Assembly (NCBI RefSeq): GCF_001641615.1 | Contig: NZ_LRRU01000017.1 | Coordinates: forward strand, 62,001-126,000 | DNA: 64,000 nt | Direction of reading: 5' to 3' | From: Pseudoalteromonas gelatinilytica | GTDB taxonomy: Bacteria; Pseudomonadota; Gammaproteobacteria; Enterobacterales; Alteromonadaceae | Shown: positions 9,480 through 19,036 of the stretch, piece by piece | Numbering within the stretch: position 1 is the first letter of the stretch | Layout: every line of letters begins with the position of its first letter | Notes under the pieces: model-generated | What the model was told of the DNA's origin: nothing | Databases searched by the model: none | What the model saw: only the letters and a program-made list of their open reading frames with translations | Program-made: the position numbers and the translations under genes

Positions 9480-10406
9480 TTAGTTAGCTGCCGCGAATTC
9501 ATCGAAATGTGCTTTACAATGATTGTAAAACGCATTGGTTAACCGATTCATGGGCGTTGATGCCGACGTAATAAACCCATAGGTTAATTCTATTTTTGGT
9601 ATAAATGGCACTAATTTCAGCGCGTCATCTTGGTACTGCTTAGCAAGCAACTCATTCACTATCGATATACCCACATTGTGCTTTACCAAAGTGCAGGCTG
9701 TTGTCACGGTATGCGTTTCAACACGTACATTAACACGGATATTATCTTGTAAAAAAGCATGCTCTATTTGCTTACGCGAATGACGGCCTCGACCTAATAA
9801 CACCAAGCTTTCATCACGCAAATCTTGCGCTGTTAGCTGCTTTGCATCTGCAAATGGATGACTGCTTGATACCGCACACACTAAATGACTGGTGACAATG
9901 GGTTCACACCACAATCCCTCGTGATTTTCAGGAAACTGTATAAAGCCACAATCGAAGGCTTTATTTGCGACAAGCTCACATGCCCTGGCTGGACTATGAC
10001 TATCTAAACTAATTTTTACATTCGGGTGTAATTTAACAAATGACGCCACTGCCTCCGCTAACGGACCTGCTACAAAGCTGCTCGGGGCAACGATATTAAG
10101 CTCACCAACATGTGATTGATGAATGTTCTTAGCAAGTTGCTCTACGCGGTACACACTGGCTAACGAAATTTCGATTTGTTTATGTAATGCAATTGCTTCA
10201 TCGGTCGGAAATAATCGCGCTTTCTCTCTATAAAACAATGAAAAGCCAACGTTATTTTCAAGCTGAGCAATCAACCGGCTAATCCCTGGTTGCGTGAGTC
10301 CAAGTTGCTTTGCTGCCCCCGTTGCTGAGCCAGTTTTCATAACTGCATCAAAGGCTTCCATACTATTTAAGGTTATTTTTTGGGTGGTTTGCGTCGGTCC
10401 ATTCAT
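9480..10406 (-). CDS. LysR-family transcriptional regulator
   Basis: A 308-residue LysR-type regulator. The winged helix-turn-helix is at about 15-75 (SATGAAKQLGLTQPGISRLIAQLE), followed by a linker helix and a periplasmic-binding-like effector domain with two lobes. The gene is divergent from the TonB receptor, with a 114-bp AT-rich shared region, the usual layout for a LysR protein that controls its neighbour. It probably regulates the receptor, amidohydrolase and carrier operon in response to their substrate. I could not single out one T-N11-A operator among several weak candidates. Confidence 0.9.
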   Translation of the reverse strand: MNGPTQTTQKITLNSMEAFDAVMKTGSATGAAKQLGLTQPGISRLIAQLENNVGFSLFYREKARLFPTDEAIALHKQIEISLASVYRVEQLAKNIHQSHVGELNIVAPSSFVAGPLAEAVASFVKLHPNVKISLDSHSPARACELVANKAFDCGFIQFPENHEGLWCEPIVTSHLVCAVSSSHPFADAKQLTAQDLRDESLVLLGRGRHSRKQIEHAFLQDNIRVNVRVETHTVTTACTLVKHNVGISIVNELLAKQYQDDALKLVPFIPKIELTYGFITSASTPMNRLTNAFYNHCKAHFDEFAAAN

Positions 10407-10520
10407 AACAATTTGTTATAGCTTGATGATGATATTTCATAATATTGCATAGCTTTTAGGAGTGAGTAAAGTGCTTAGCTGACAACAACAAAATAACTAT
10501 AACCTCTCGGAGTGTAACAA

Positions 10521-13232
10521 ATGGAATATTCAAGATTTAAGCATTCAGTGATATCGCTTGCTGTTGCTACAGCTTGTATGAGCACATCACAACACGTACT
10601 CGCAGAAGAAACATCAGCAGAAAAAAACGTCGAAGTTATTGCCGTCACCGGCTCGCGCATTAAGCGCCAGGAAGCAACAGCAAGCCCAGTGCAAAATATC
10701 GACTTAGAAGCCCTGCAGGCAAATGGTTCGTTATCACTCGGAGAGGCATTACAGGAGCTTCCTTCAGTAGGTTCAAGCCTAAATGGCAATGGCTCAGCCG
10801 GAACAAGTCACGGCGCATCAAGCTTAAATTTAAGAAACTTAGGGGCTAATCGCTCATTAGTATTGGTGAATGGCCATCGCTGGGTAAATGGTGCCGGCAC
10901 CCGTGGTTTCCGTGATTTTGTTGACATGAATACCATTCCTCAAAATATTGTTAAACGTGTAGAAGTATTACAAGACGGCGCAACTGCGATTTATGGCGCG
11001 GATGCGATTGCTGGGGTTGTGAACTTATATACCTATGACGATTACGAAGGCCTAGAAGTCAAAACCAGCTACGGTGAAACATCTGAAGGTGATAAAGAAA
11101 CCTTTAGTCTTGATTTGTTATCAGGCACAAATATTGGCGAAGCCAACCTTATGTTTGCAGCCAGCTATGTGGATCAAAAGCCAATTTACACCCAAGACCG
11201 TAAATTAACTGCGGTGCCGCTAAATGGCTTAACAGCATCAACACCTGAAGGTTATTTTGTTGAAGATAACTTAGCCGATGTTGTTGATTTTACAATTCCA
11301 TCAGCAGGGATCACCCGCGATCCAAATAGTGATGGCAGTAGTATCGATAGCTGGCGTGCAGTTAACAGCGATGACACCTTTAACCGCTATTACAATAACT
11401 ATGTTACAGGTCCGAGTGAGCGCTCATCTTTATATACACAGCTCGTCGTACCGATTGGCTCGGTAAACTTTAAAGCCGAAGCACTTTATAACAAACGAGA
11501 GTCTGATCAGCAGTTTTCACCTGCCCTTTCATCTATTCGTGGTAGTCGTGGCTTTGTCATAGTTGATGACGAAAGTGTGAACCCATTCGGGGTTGAGTTT
11601 TCGGGTAGCGACTTTAAACACAGCTCATTTTTTATGAACAATGGCTATCGTGTGAACGACCAAAAAGTTGAAACGACACGCTTTGCAATAGGCCTTGAAG
11701 GGGAAGTGTTTGATGATTGGAGCTGGGATACATTTGTGTCTTGGGCAAAAAACAAAGGCGAGTTTACCTCTAATAATCAAATGGATTTAGACAAACTAGC
11801 GCTGGGTTTACGTGCCTGTGATACCAGTGGAATTGATGGCGATGTGTCTGATATTGCAGTCGGTTGTGTGCCTGTTAATATTTTTAACCCTTTGACCGAC
11901 GAGATGGTCGAGTACGTTAACTTTACCGGTCACGACAAAAACGAAGCCAGCCAAGTCGACTTTACGGCAAATATTACAGGCACCCTTTACGAACTACCAG
12001 CCGGTTACATTGGTGCAGCCTTTGGTATTGAATACCGAAAAGAAAAAGGTAAAGACACACCAGACAGCACAATTAACGCTGATCCTCGTATTAATACCTA
12101 CAGAACCACCACCTCTTCGCCACGCGAAGGGACGATTGGTGAGTACGATTTAAAAGAAGCCTATGCTGAATTTAGTATCCCGTTGCTCGCTGATCTGCCA
12201 CTTGTTGACTACCTAGAACTGAGCTTAGCGACACGTTACTCAGACTACAGCACCTTTGGCTCAACAACCAACAGCAAAGTGGGCTTACTTTACACCCCCT
12301 TTGAGCAACTGACACTGCGTGCAAACTGGGCTGAAGGCTTTAGAGCACCGTCAATTTTAGAGCTGTTTGAAGGTGAGCGTTTGACCTACAGCGCTGTCAC
12401 AGATCCGTGCTCAACAGATGCCAGCTTACCCGGTTGTAGCGGTGTACCTAGTGGCTACACGCAACCGTTTACGAATGTTCAAGTAACCACGGGCGGCAAT
12501 CGTCAGTTAGTGCCTGAAACCTCTAAAAATAAGACCGTTGGCTTGGTTTACGAATCTAATTTAATCGAAAACCTGAGCTTTAGCTTAGATTGGTACGAAA
12601 TAAAAATAAATGACACCATCAGTGAATTTGGCGCACAAAACAACCTAGACTTATGTGCCTATCAAAATAAAAACTGCGACACCATAACCCGTGATAGCAG
12701 TGGTGAAATCCTTGATATTTTAGATGGCCCAGTCAACTTAAACGCAACTCGCGTTTCTGGGGTCGACTTTGTCACTTACTACAGCTTACAAACAGATCAT
12801 GGTGATTGGTCGTTTAACGCCAATGTTTCTAAACTAAATGAATTAACCGAATACACGACCTTGTCTGATGGTTCTGTTGAACGTGAAGATTTAGCAGGCA
12901 CAGCAGCTTCGAGGGAATCATATCCTGAGTGGCGCGGCACCTTCTCTAGCACTTGGAAACATGATGCCTGGTCAGCCAACTATAATCTCCGTTATATCGG
13001 TTCAACAACCGAGCAAGTATCAGGCGAACCACGCGATATTGGCTCTGTGACGTATCATAATATTTCGGGCGGATATCAGTTTGAGAATAACTTAGCGGTG
13101 AAATTAGGGATTAATAATTTAGCTGATAAGCAGCCACCCGCTTCATTGACTAATTTAAACATTAACTTTGATCAAAATACCTATAACCCAACGGGCCGTT
13201 ATATGTATTTACAGCTGACTTACTCACTGTAA
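10521..13232 (+). CDS. TonB-dependent outer-membrane receptor
   Basis: A 903-residue outer-membrane receptor. The signal peptide ends at VLA (about 28). A TonB-box-like stretch (VEVIAVTG) comes before the plug domain, whose conserved segments are LRNLGANRSLVLVNGHR, VEVLQDGATAIYGADAIAGVVN. The rest is a 22-strand-type barrel with LTLRANWAEGFRAPSI and a C-terminal strand ending in YMYLQLTYSL. The receptor class resembles the large peptide/carbohydrate receptors of marine gammaproteobacteria rather than a typical siderophore receptor, but the ligand cannot be read from sequence. A CGGAG site precedes the ATG. It is followed by an amidohydrolase and an inner-membrane carrier, which suggests an N-acylated or formylated amino acid or peptide ligand. 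Confidence 0.92.
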   Translation: MEYSRFKHSVISLAVATACMSTSQHVLAEETSAEKNVEVIAVTGSRIKRQEATASPVQNIDLEALQANGSLSLGEALQELPSVGSSLNGNGSAGTSHGASSLNLRNLGANRSLVLVNGHRWVNGAGTRGFRDFVDMNTIPQNIVKRVEVLQDGATAIYGADAIAGVVNLYTYDDYEGLEVKTSYGETSEGDKETFSLDLLSGTNIGEANLMFAASYVDQKPIYTQDRKLTAVPLNGLTASTPEGYFVEDNLADVVDFTIPSAGITRDPNSDGSSIDSWRAVNSDDTFNRYYNNYVTGPSERSSLYTQLVVPIGSVNFKAEALYNKRESDQQFSPALSSIRGSRGFVIVDDESVNPFGVEFSGSDFKHSSFFMNNGYRVNDQKVETTRFAIGLEGEVFDDWSWDTFVSWAKNKGEFTSNNQMDLDKLALGLRACDTSGIDGDVSDIAVGCVPVNIFNPLTDEMVEYVNFTGHDKNEASQVDFTANITGTLYELPAGYIGAAFGIEYRKEKGKDTPDSTINADPRINTYRTTTSSPREGTIGEYDLKEAYAEFSIPLLADLPLVDYLELSLATRYSDYSTFGSTTNSKVGLLYTPFEQLTLRANWAEGFRAPSILELFEGERLTYSAVTDPCSTDASLPGCSGVPSGYTQPFTNVQVTTGGNRQLVPETSKNKTVGLVYESNLIENLSFSLDWYEIKINDTISEFGAQNNLDLCAYQNKNCDTITRDSSGEILDILDGPVNLNATRVSGVDFVTYYSLQTDHGDWSFNANVSKLNELTEYTTLSDGSVEREDLAGTAASRESYPEWRGTFSSTWKHDAWSANYNLRYIGSTTEQVSGEPRDIGSVTYHNISGGYQFENNLAVKLGINNLADKQPPASLTNLNINFDQNTYNPTGRYMYLQLTYSL

Positions 13233-13245
13233 TGAAAGTCGCGAT

Positions 13246-13264
13246 GCCTGCCGAAGTGGCAGGC
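13246..13264 (+). promoter_or_regulatory. Hairpin between receptor and amidohydrolase genes
   Basis: A perfect 7-bp stem GCCTGCC/GGCAGGC with a 5-nt loop lies 13 bp after the receptor stop. No good T run follows, so it may be an attenuator or mRNA 3'-end stabiliser that lowers expression of the two downstream genes relative to the receptor. Confidence 0.45.
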
Positions 13265-13294
13265 AACTTTATGAAGTAGTTAGGAGAATAACCT

Positions 13295-14143
13295 ATGGAG
13301 CCGGCTTTCAGTTTATTAACCCCAAGCCAAACAGCAGCCTTACCGTTAGTGTTTGATTCACCACACAGCGGTATTCATTGTCCTTCGGATTTTAATACCC
13401 AAGTGCCTGTTGAATTTATAAAAACCGGTTGGGATGCATTTATTGATGATATTTGGCAACCCGTTGTAGAGCAAGGTGGGTACTTATTACATGCACACTT
13501 CTCGCGGATGTATATTGATCCTAACCGTGCCCCGACAGATATTGATCCCGAACTATTAGATACGCCTTGGGAGCTTTGTAAACCAACAAAGTACAGCGAG
13601 CGTGGTATGGGACTTATTCGTCGCTATGCCTTACCTGGCAAACCTATGTATGAAAAAACATTGACTAAACAAGAGATTGCTCACCGAATTAGTCATTATT
13701 ACAGCCCCTATCATCAACAACTCAATCAATTGCTTGATGATTTATATAATCAACATCAGGGTGTGTGGCATGTTGATTGCCATTCGATGAAATCCGTTGG
13801 AAATGGGATGAACATAGATGCAGGTTTGGCTCGTCCTGATATTATTTTGGGCGATAAAGATGGCACTTCAGCCAGCGCTGAGTTTGTTGATGTGATTGCA
13901 AAGGCATTTACTAGCAAAGGCTATAAAGTGGTAAAAAATACCCCTTATAAGGGCGGCTACCTAGTCAGTAACTATGCTGATGTAGCGCAAAATCGTCATT
14001 CGGTGCAGATTGAAATCAACCGAGCGTTATATATGAATGAACAAGCGTTTGAAAAGAGCGAAAACTATCAAACGTTTAAATCGGATGCGGCGTTTGTCGC
14101 AAAACAATTAGCGGCGTATGTGTCGGCTCAAATAGGACAATAA
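13295..14143 (+). CDS. N-formylglutamate amidohydrolase family protein
   Basis: A 282-residue cytosolic hydrolase of the N-formylglutamate amidohydrolase (FGase, HutG2-type) family, which releases formate and glutamate from N-formylglutamate in one histidine degradation route. The family's metal and substrate motifs are visible: FDSPHSG near the N-terminus, and HVDCHSMKS in the middle. The start has a good TAGGAGAA site. No other hut genes are present, and the gene sits between a TonB receptor and a carrier, so the real substrate may be an imported N-formyl or other N-acyl amino acid. The stop codon is 2 bp from the start of the carrier gene, indicating coupling. Confidence 0.87.
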   Translation: MEPAFSLLTPSQTAALPLVFDSPHSGIHCPSDFNTQVPVEFIKTGWDAFIDDIWQPVVEQGGYLLHAHFSRMYIDPNRAPTDIDPELLDTPWELCKPTKYSERGMGLIRRYALPGKPMYEKTLTKQEIAHRISHYYSPYHQQLNQLLDDLYNQHQGVWHVDCHSMKSVGNGMNIDAGLARPDIILGDKDGTSASAEFVDVIAKAFTSKGYKVVKNTPYKGGYLVSNYADVAQNRHSVQIEINRALYMNEQAFEKSENYQTFKSDAAFVAKQLAAYVSAQIGQ

Positions 14144-14145
14144 TA

Positions 14146-15537
14146 ATGAGCACGCAAAATCCCAGCACCAGTAAAAAGGGCATGAACCCGATAATTATAT
14201 TGCTCAGTATTTTGTTTTTAGCCATGTTGCTAACATACCTTGTTGATTCAGGCTCTTACGATAGGCAAGGCAATGTTGTTGTAGCCAATAGCTACAAAGT
14301 TATCGAGAAAGATAAATCCCTCGGCAATTTATTTAATTATGAAAATGCAGATCAAATAAAAGCCGAACCCGTCAGTATTATTGGCGCATTTATGGCAATT
14401 CCAACAGGCCTAGAGCAAGGCGCTGGCTTGATATTTATGGTGCTTATTATTGGCGGTATGTTTGGTATCTTGACCAAAGCAGGCACGGTAGATGCGGGCC
14501 TTGAGCGGCTATTAAGCCTAGTTCAAGGCAATATTTATGTGCTGGTGATAATTCTTATGATCGCCTTTTCAGCAGGTAGCACCTTTTTGGGCTTAGCGTC
14601 TGAGTACCTTTTGATTATTCCTTTAATGGTTGGCATGGCCAATCGCTTAGGGCTGCCGAATATCATTGGTTTTGCGATTGTCTGTGTTGCCGTGAAAGCC
14701 GGTTATTTATCATCAGTGACGAACCCTTTACCACTCACAATTGCGCAACCACTGCTTGGCTTACAAATATTTAGTGGTGCAAGTGTGCGATTTTTCTTTT
14801 ACCTGGCTTTTTTAGCGGTTGGTATTAGCTTTGTACTCTTAATGATCAAGCGTCATGGTTTTAACAATGCCCAAGTGCATTTTCATGCCGAGAAATTATC
14901 AACACGCCATGTTTCTATGCTACTCACACTGGCTGGAGGTATTGCATTATTAGTTTATGCATCAACCCATTGGCATTGGAAACATCATGCCTTAAGTGCT
15001 TATTATATTGCCCTTAGCATGGTGCTTGCCGCCATGTCTGGATTAACGGCAAACCAAGCGGCTCAAGCATTTGTTGATGGCATGAAAAAAGTACTACTTG
15101 CAAGCATACTGATAGGCGTAGCCACTGCGGTTGCTGTTGTTTTAAAGCAAGGCATGATACTTGATTCCATTGTGCACTTTTTAATGTCATTTATTGGCGA
15201 AGGCAATGCCTATGTTGCTGCCACAGGTATGTTTGTATCGCAATTATTGTTAGACTTTTTGATCCCCTCAACGTCAGGCCAAGCAGCAGTCAGTATGCCA
15301 ATTTTAGGCCCAGTTGGTAGTTTAGCGGGTGTCTCTGAGCAAACCACGATAGTGGCGTTTTTATTTGGTAATGGCATCACGAATATTCTCACCCCAACGT
15401 CAGGAACTTTACTTGCGTATCTTGCGACAGCGCGAGTGGGATGGGGAGAATGGGCTAAATTTATTTTCCCATTGTGGTTGGTATATATCGTTTTAGCGGT
15501 GCTTTTATTGCAGGTTTCGGTGCTTATCGGCTTTTAA
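14146..15537 (+). CDS. YfcC/DcuC-family inner-membrane carrier
   Basis: A 463-residue polytopic membrane protein of the YfcC (C4-dicarboxylate anaerobic carrier-like) family. It has about 11-12 hydrophobic helices and two family-typical re-entrant signatures, VKAGYLSSVTNPLPL and LLDFLIPSTSGQAAVSMPIL. The first extended loop after helix 1 (SGSYDRQG...) is usual for the family. Members are predicted to transport dicarboxylates, amino acids or peptides; the substrate here is unknown. Genes for the outer-membrane receptor, the amidohydrolase and this carrier follow each other, a complete path from uptake to hydrolysis. Confidence 0.87.
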   Translation: MSTQNPSTSKKGMNPIIILLSILFLAMLLTYLVDSGSYDRQGNVVVANSYKVIEKDKSLGNLFNYENADQIKAEPVSIIGAFMAIPTGLEQGAGLIFMVLIIGGMFGILTKAGTVDAGLERLLSLVQGNIYVLVIILMIAFSAGSTFLGLASEYLLIIPLMVGMANRLGLPNIIGFAIVCVAVKAGYLSSVTNPLPLTIAQPLLGLQIFSGASVRFFFYLAFLAVGISFVLLMIKRHGFNNAQVHFHAEKLSTRHVSMLLTLAGGIALLVYASTHWHWKHHALSAYYIALSMVLAAMSGLTANQAAQAFVDGMKKVLLASILIGVATAVAVVLKQGMILDSIVHFLMSFIGEGNAYVAATGMFVSQLLLDFLIPSTSGQAAVSMPILGPVGSLAGVSEQTTIVAFLFGNGITNILTPTSGTLLAYLATARVGWGEWAKFIFPLWLVYIVLAVLLLQVSVLIGF

Positions 15538-15576
15538 ATAACATCAATACGGTTAACTATTATTGCGAGTTGATAT

Positions 15577-15617
15577 AATGCCCCTTGTCAGCGAGAGTCA
15601 TTAGAGCAAGGGGCATT
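15577..15617. repeat. Inverted repeat between the carrier and DUF465 genes
   Basis: Eleven-base arms (AATGCCCCTTG and CAAGGGGCATT) flank a 19-nt loop between two convergent genes. There is no clear T run, so it is a possible but weak bidirectional terminator. Confidence 0.45.
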
Positions 15618-15633
15618 AGCTTCGATTCAATAA

Positions 15634-15876
15634 TTAAGCATTGGCTTTTAAAAAGTCATAAAGTTCATCTTTTAGCACGGCGCGTTGATGCTTCTTTTCA
15701 TGCATATCCGCATCTTCAATCGGCGAATTTTGCAATTCAAGCTCACGAATTTCTTTATCCATATCATCATAACGCTGCATGGTTTTCTTGAAATGAGCGT
15801 CGTGTTTCGCGAGGCTATGGATTAATTCATTAAACTCAGGGAATTCATTCAATAACGAGTGTTTTTCGCCTAGCAT
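15634..15876 (-). CDS. DUF465/YdcH-family small coiled-coil protein
   Basis: An 80-residue, highly charged protein of the YdcH/DUF465 family: an N-terminal LGEKHSLLNEFPEFNELIHSL segment, then a helical hairpin rich in Lys, Glu and His (DAHFKKTMQRYDDMDKEIRELE). The family is widespread in proteobacteria and its function is not established. A TTG six bases upstream (15882) is in frame, but the AAGGAG site is spaced for the ATG at 15876. It stands alone between a convergent carrier gene and a divergent response regulator. Confidence 0.85.
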   Translation of the reverse strand: MLGEKHSLLNEFPEFNELIHSLAKHDAHFKKTMQRYDDMDKEIRELELQNSPIEDADMHEKKHQRAVLKDELYDFLKANA

Positions 15877-16126
15877 GGGCAACTCCTTTAGCTAGAATTT
15901 AAGTTCAATTTCACTGTACCACTGCAACAAACAGAGTCAACGCAGCAACCTTGTCCGAGATCAATAATCACAACGATTCAGAAAATATAGCGTTTAAACT
16001 AGAACTATTCCTACTGTGTAGTCCTGTTTTAGTCACTGCATATGAACCAGTGTTTCATTTATATAAGAATAATTCCTAGACATAACTCATTGAATTGAGG
16101 ATATAATAAAAATCTATGGAGGGATT

Positions 16127-16756
16127 ATGCGAATTGGAATCATTGAAGATCATCAACTGGTTAGAGATAGCTTTAAAAAACTATTAGAGCTACAAGCCGG
16201 ATGGCAAGTTGTCATAGAAGCCTGCTCAGTCACTGAAGCAAAACTTGCTGTTAACTTAGAGCAACCCCATGTATTTATTGTTGATATATCAATGCATGAC
16301 GGTGAAAATGGGCTCGCATTTCTTGCTTATTTAAACACCTATTTCCCCGACATAAAAACCATCGTCGCCTCTATGTATGACTACGAACCTTATGTTAGCA
16401 ACGCATTAAAACTCGGTGCTCAAGGTTATGTATCTAAACGCTCAGCATCTGATGCTTTGATTGATGCGGTTAATGCCGTCATCAATGGAGGGCGCTATAT
16501 CAGTGAAGATGTGAAATTTAATACCACTTCCCCAGCAAGCAAACTTTCTTTCTTAACGCCAAGAGAGAAAGAAGCACTCCCCTTATTTGCTAAAGGGTTA
16601 AATGCTAAACAAGTTGCCCAACAACTTGATATGATGCCAAAAACAGCCCACGTACATAAAACGAATATATACAACAAACTTGAAGTCAGTAATTCATTTG
16701 AATTATTAAAAATTGCCATAGATTCCGGGATGATCACGCTTGATGAACTGGCATAA
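16127..16756 (+). CDS. NarL/FixJ-family response regulator, UhpA-like
   Basis: A 209-residue response regulator. The receiver domain has the acidic pair (ED, 7-8), phosphoacceptor Asp53 in FIVDIS and Lys near 105 (YVSKRSASD). The C-terminal LuxR-type helix-turn-helix (LTPREKEALPLFAKGLNAKQVAQQL) spans about 140-200. A strong GGAGGG site precedes the ATG. The downstream histidine kinase overlaps it by 14 bp, so the two are co-translated. The arrangement and domain types resemble UhpA-UhpB, but no sugar-phosphate transporter or UhpC lies nearby. Confidence 0.92.
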   Translation: MRIGIIEDHQLVRDSFKKLLELQAGWQVVIEACSVTEAKLAVNLEQPHVFIVDISMHDGENGLAFLAYLNTYFPDIKTIVASMYDYEPYVSNALKLGAQGYVSKRSASDALIDAVNAVINGGRYISEDVKFNTTSPASKLSFLTPREKEALPLFAKGLNAKQVAQQLDMMPKTAHVHKTNIYNKLEVSNSFELLKIAIDSGMITLDELA

Positions 16757-18308
16757 GCTCGTCTCAAAAGAGTACGCTTCACGTAGTTTTTTAACTGAAG
16801 TATTTAACCAGTTATTGGTGTTTGCGCTTTACTTTCTTGCTTTATATTTATCCTCTTGGGTGAGTAATCATTTAGAAACCGTCACCCAAAGTAGCGCTAT
16901 TTACCTGCCAGCGGGGGTGAAGCTTGCATTCTTTGTAATTTTGCCTGTGCGATTATGGCCAATGCTTTGGATTGCTTCTCGACTTTATGCGTCGTATTTA
17001 AGTGTCTATTACAATGGCGGATGGAGCTTTGATTTATTTCACGGCTTCTTCCAAGAATTAACCTATATGGCTATTGTCTACAGCTTTAAGAAAAGCCGCT
17101 GGCCGCCAAAAGTGACCTCTAATTCAGGTGCATTGTCGCTAATTTTACTTGCCGTTATTTCAGCTTCTTTTAAATGGTTTTTATTCTCGAGCGCTTTTGA
17201 ATTCACAACCTGGTTGAAAGGCAAGCAAGTATTACAATATCAACTCAATATGACTTTAGGTGACCTGACGGGTACATTGTTAGTCGCTCCAGCATTATTG
17301 TTACTTAGCCAAAGTTATAGCCGTATGTTTTCTCGGCATCATGCGGTTATTTTATTAAGCTTATTCGCACTGGCGCTTATTTACATAGTGAGTTACCTAA
17401 ATCACTCAGATCTTTACCCCTTGCTACGCCTATGCTCCCTTCTGCCGGTAATTTGGTTCTCTTATAAATTTGGCATTAAAGGGGCGATAGCAAGTGCCTT
17501 GGTAAGTAATGTGCTGATCGTTGCACAAGCAGGCCTCACACAAGATGCGACCAATACTTACATTAGCCAATTATTTATCTTAGCTAATTCCGTAACTGGC
17601 TTGCTAATCGGCACCGCCACTAACGAATTAAAGATCAAAAATAATCAGCTACAAGCCAGCAACGAAAAACTAACGGCGCTGCTTAAGAAAAATAAGCAGC
17701 TCGCTAAACGTATGGTGACTGTTCAAGAAAATGAGCGAAAGTACTTATCTCAAGAACTCCATGACGAATTAGGCCAAAATCTAACTGCACTTAAAACTGA
17801 TCTGACAGTGCTTTCGATAGCGCAACGAAATAATGAAAATGCCCTCGTTGAAGGCCTAAAAGAAAATGCAAAAGCGATGTATGACTCTGTCTATCAAATT
17901 ATGCATCACCTAAGACCTAGAGAGCTTGATGAGCTTGGGCTAGAACAAGCTCTTAAAGAAGGACGCTTTAAGTCTCTGCTAAGTAAAGCATCGATCAAAT
18001 ACATAGCTGAAATAAACTTAAATTCAGCAATATCAGATGAACATCAAACAGCTGTTTACAGAATTTGCCAAGAAGCGGTCACAAACTGCATCAAACACAG
18101 TACAGCCACAGAGCTAAGGCTCAGATTGGCGGCTCACGAACGTTATATTCGCCTTACGATTATGGATAATGGAAAAACCAAGACCACACAGCAGGAGTCT
18201 GGTGGTTACGGGTTATCATTTATTGAAGAGCGAGTTATTGCTCTTGGCGGTACATACACAATTACTGAAATAGATGGATTTAAAATTGAAGTGTATTTTG
18301 ATATTTGA
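16743..18308 (+). CDS. MASE1-sensor histidine kinase, UhpB-like
   Basis: A 521-residue inner-membrane sensor kinase. Residues 1-290 form about eight hydrophobic helices of the MASE1 sensor type (LPAGVKLAFFVILPVRLWPMLW). A short coiled coil follows, then the HisKA_3 dimerisation box with phospho-His340 in LSQELHDELGQ, then an HATPase_c domain with the N box EAVTNCIKHS and G box GGYGLSFIEER. This is the NarX/UhpB type that pairs with LuxR-type regulators. An in-frame TTG lies one codon upstream; the ATG at 16743 is preferred. It overlaps the response-regulator gene. The signal is unknown. Confidence 0.9.
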   Translation: MNWHKLVSKEYASRSFLTEVFNQLLVFALYFLALYLSSWVSNHLETVTQSSAIYLPAGVKLAFFVILPVRLWPMLWIASRLYASYLSVYYNGGWSFDLFHGFFQELTYMAIVYSFKKSRWPPKVTSNSGALSLILLAVISASFKWFLFSSAFEFTTWLKGKQVLQYQLNMTLGDLTGTLLVAPALLLLSQSYSRMFSRHHAVILLSLFALALIYIVSYLNHSDLYPLLRLCSLLPVIWFSYKFGIKGAIASALVSNVLIVAQAGLTQDATNTYISQLFILANSVTGLLIGTATNELKIKNNQLQASNEKLTALLKKNKQLAKRMVTVQENERKYLSQELHDELGQNLTALKTDLTVLSIAQRNNENALVEGLKENAKAMYDSVYQIMHHLRPRELDELGLEQALKEGRFKSLLSKASIKYIAEINLNSAISDEHQTAVYRICQEAVTNCIKHSTATELRLRLAAHERYIRLTIMDNGKTKTTQQESGGYGLSFIEERVIALGGTYTITEIDGFKIEVYFDI

Positions 18309-18318
18309 ATACAACTAG

Positions 18319-18840
18319 TTACCTTAAATAAACCTGCTTGGTAAGATATTTTTTCTTAATGTTCGCAAGCTGTATTTCAGCTTGATTGCCTATAAGCTGT
18401 AACAACAAGCCATGCGCTATTTCCCTTTCTCCCAACTTTGATTTAACTACAACTTCTTTACCAATTGCCCCTTGTAACCTCGGTTTAGGGAAGCTCGCTT
18501 TAGTTACTGGCTTTAGTCCTTCATTTTCAACAAACAAGTTAAGACAATGCTGCTTAGCGGCACTGATCCAGTCATCATTGGATTTAACAATATCAACGTT
18601 ATTTAGAAAATGTATCAAGGCGCTATTTCGACTACTAAATTCACTCGAGACATCAGCCATATTTTTAACTTGCGCCCATTTTCGAATAACAACGTATTTG
18701 TCTTGCTTGAGCCTTGCTAAACTCGTCGATGCCCCCGTCATTCGGCTATACCATTCAATTCTGTAACAAGAAGAGCCCAAGCTATGAAGTAGAATAGTGG
18801 TATTGCCAAATTCCTTAGTACTTCCCTCAATAACACTCAT
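18319..18840 (-). CDS. Hypothetical protein, 173 residues
   Basis: I do not recognise this family. The frame stays open to 19119, but the upstream part reads like chance translation of AT-rich DNA. The ATG at 18840 has an AAGGA site and begins MSVIEGSTKEFG, so I take 173 residues. The protein is basic, has no signal peptide or membrane segment, and has a Lys-rich C-terminus (IKKKYLTKQVYLR). It is convergent with the histidine kinase (10 bp between stops). The central part (WAQVKNMADVSSEFSSRNSA) looks like a mixed alpha/beta domain. A small DNA-binding or regulatory role is possible but not shown. Confidence 0.6.
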   Translation of the reverse strand: MSVIEGSTKEFGNTTILLHSLGSSCYRIEWYSRMTGASTSLARLKQDKYVVIRKWAQVKNMADVSSEFSSRNSALIHFLNNVDIVKSNDDWISAAKQHCLNLFVENEGLKPVTKASFPKPRLQGAIGKEVVVKSKLGEREIAHGLLLQLIGNQAEIQLANIKKKYLTKQVYLR

Positions 18841-19036
18841 TTTTAATCCTTTAAGTATAAGTAAATTAGATTTAAAGGATATAAAGAACAAGCCGTTATG
18901 GTAATGAGTGACTTTCTTAGTGTGGCTAAGAAAAATTCCTAGTTTGCAAATAATAATCAAACAACTTAAGAGTGCCCTCACAAAATAAAGAGCAAAAATT
19001 TCGACTTGGTTTGAAGGTTTCGCTAAGCATAGTTCT

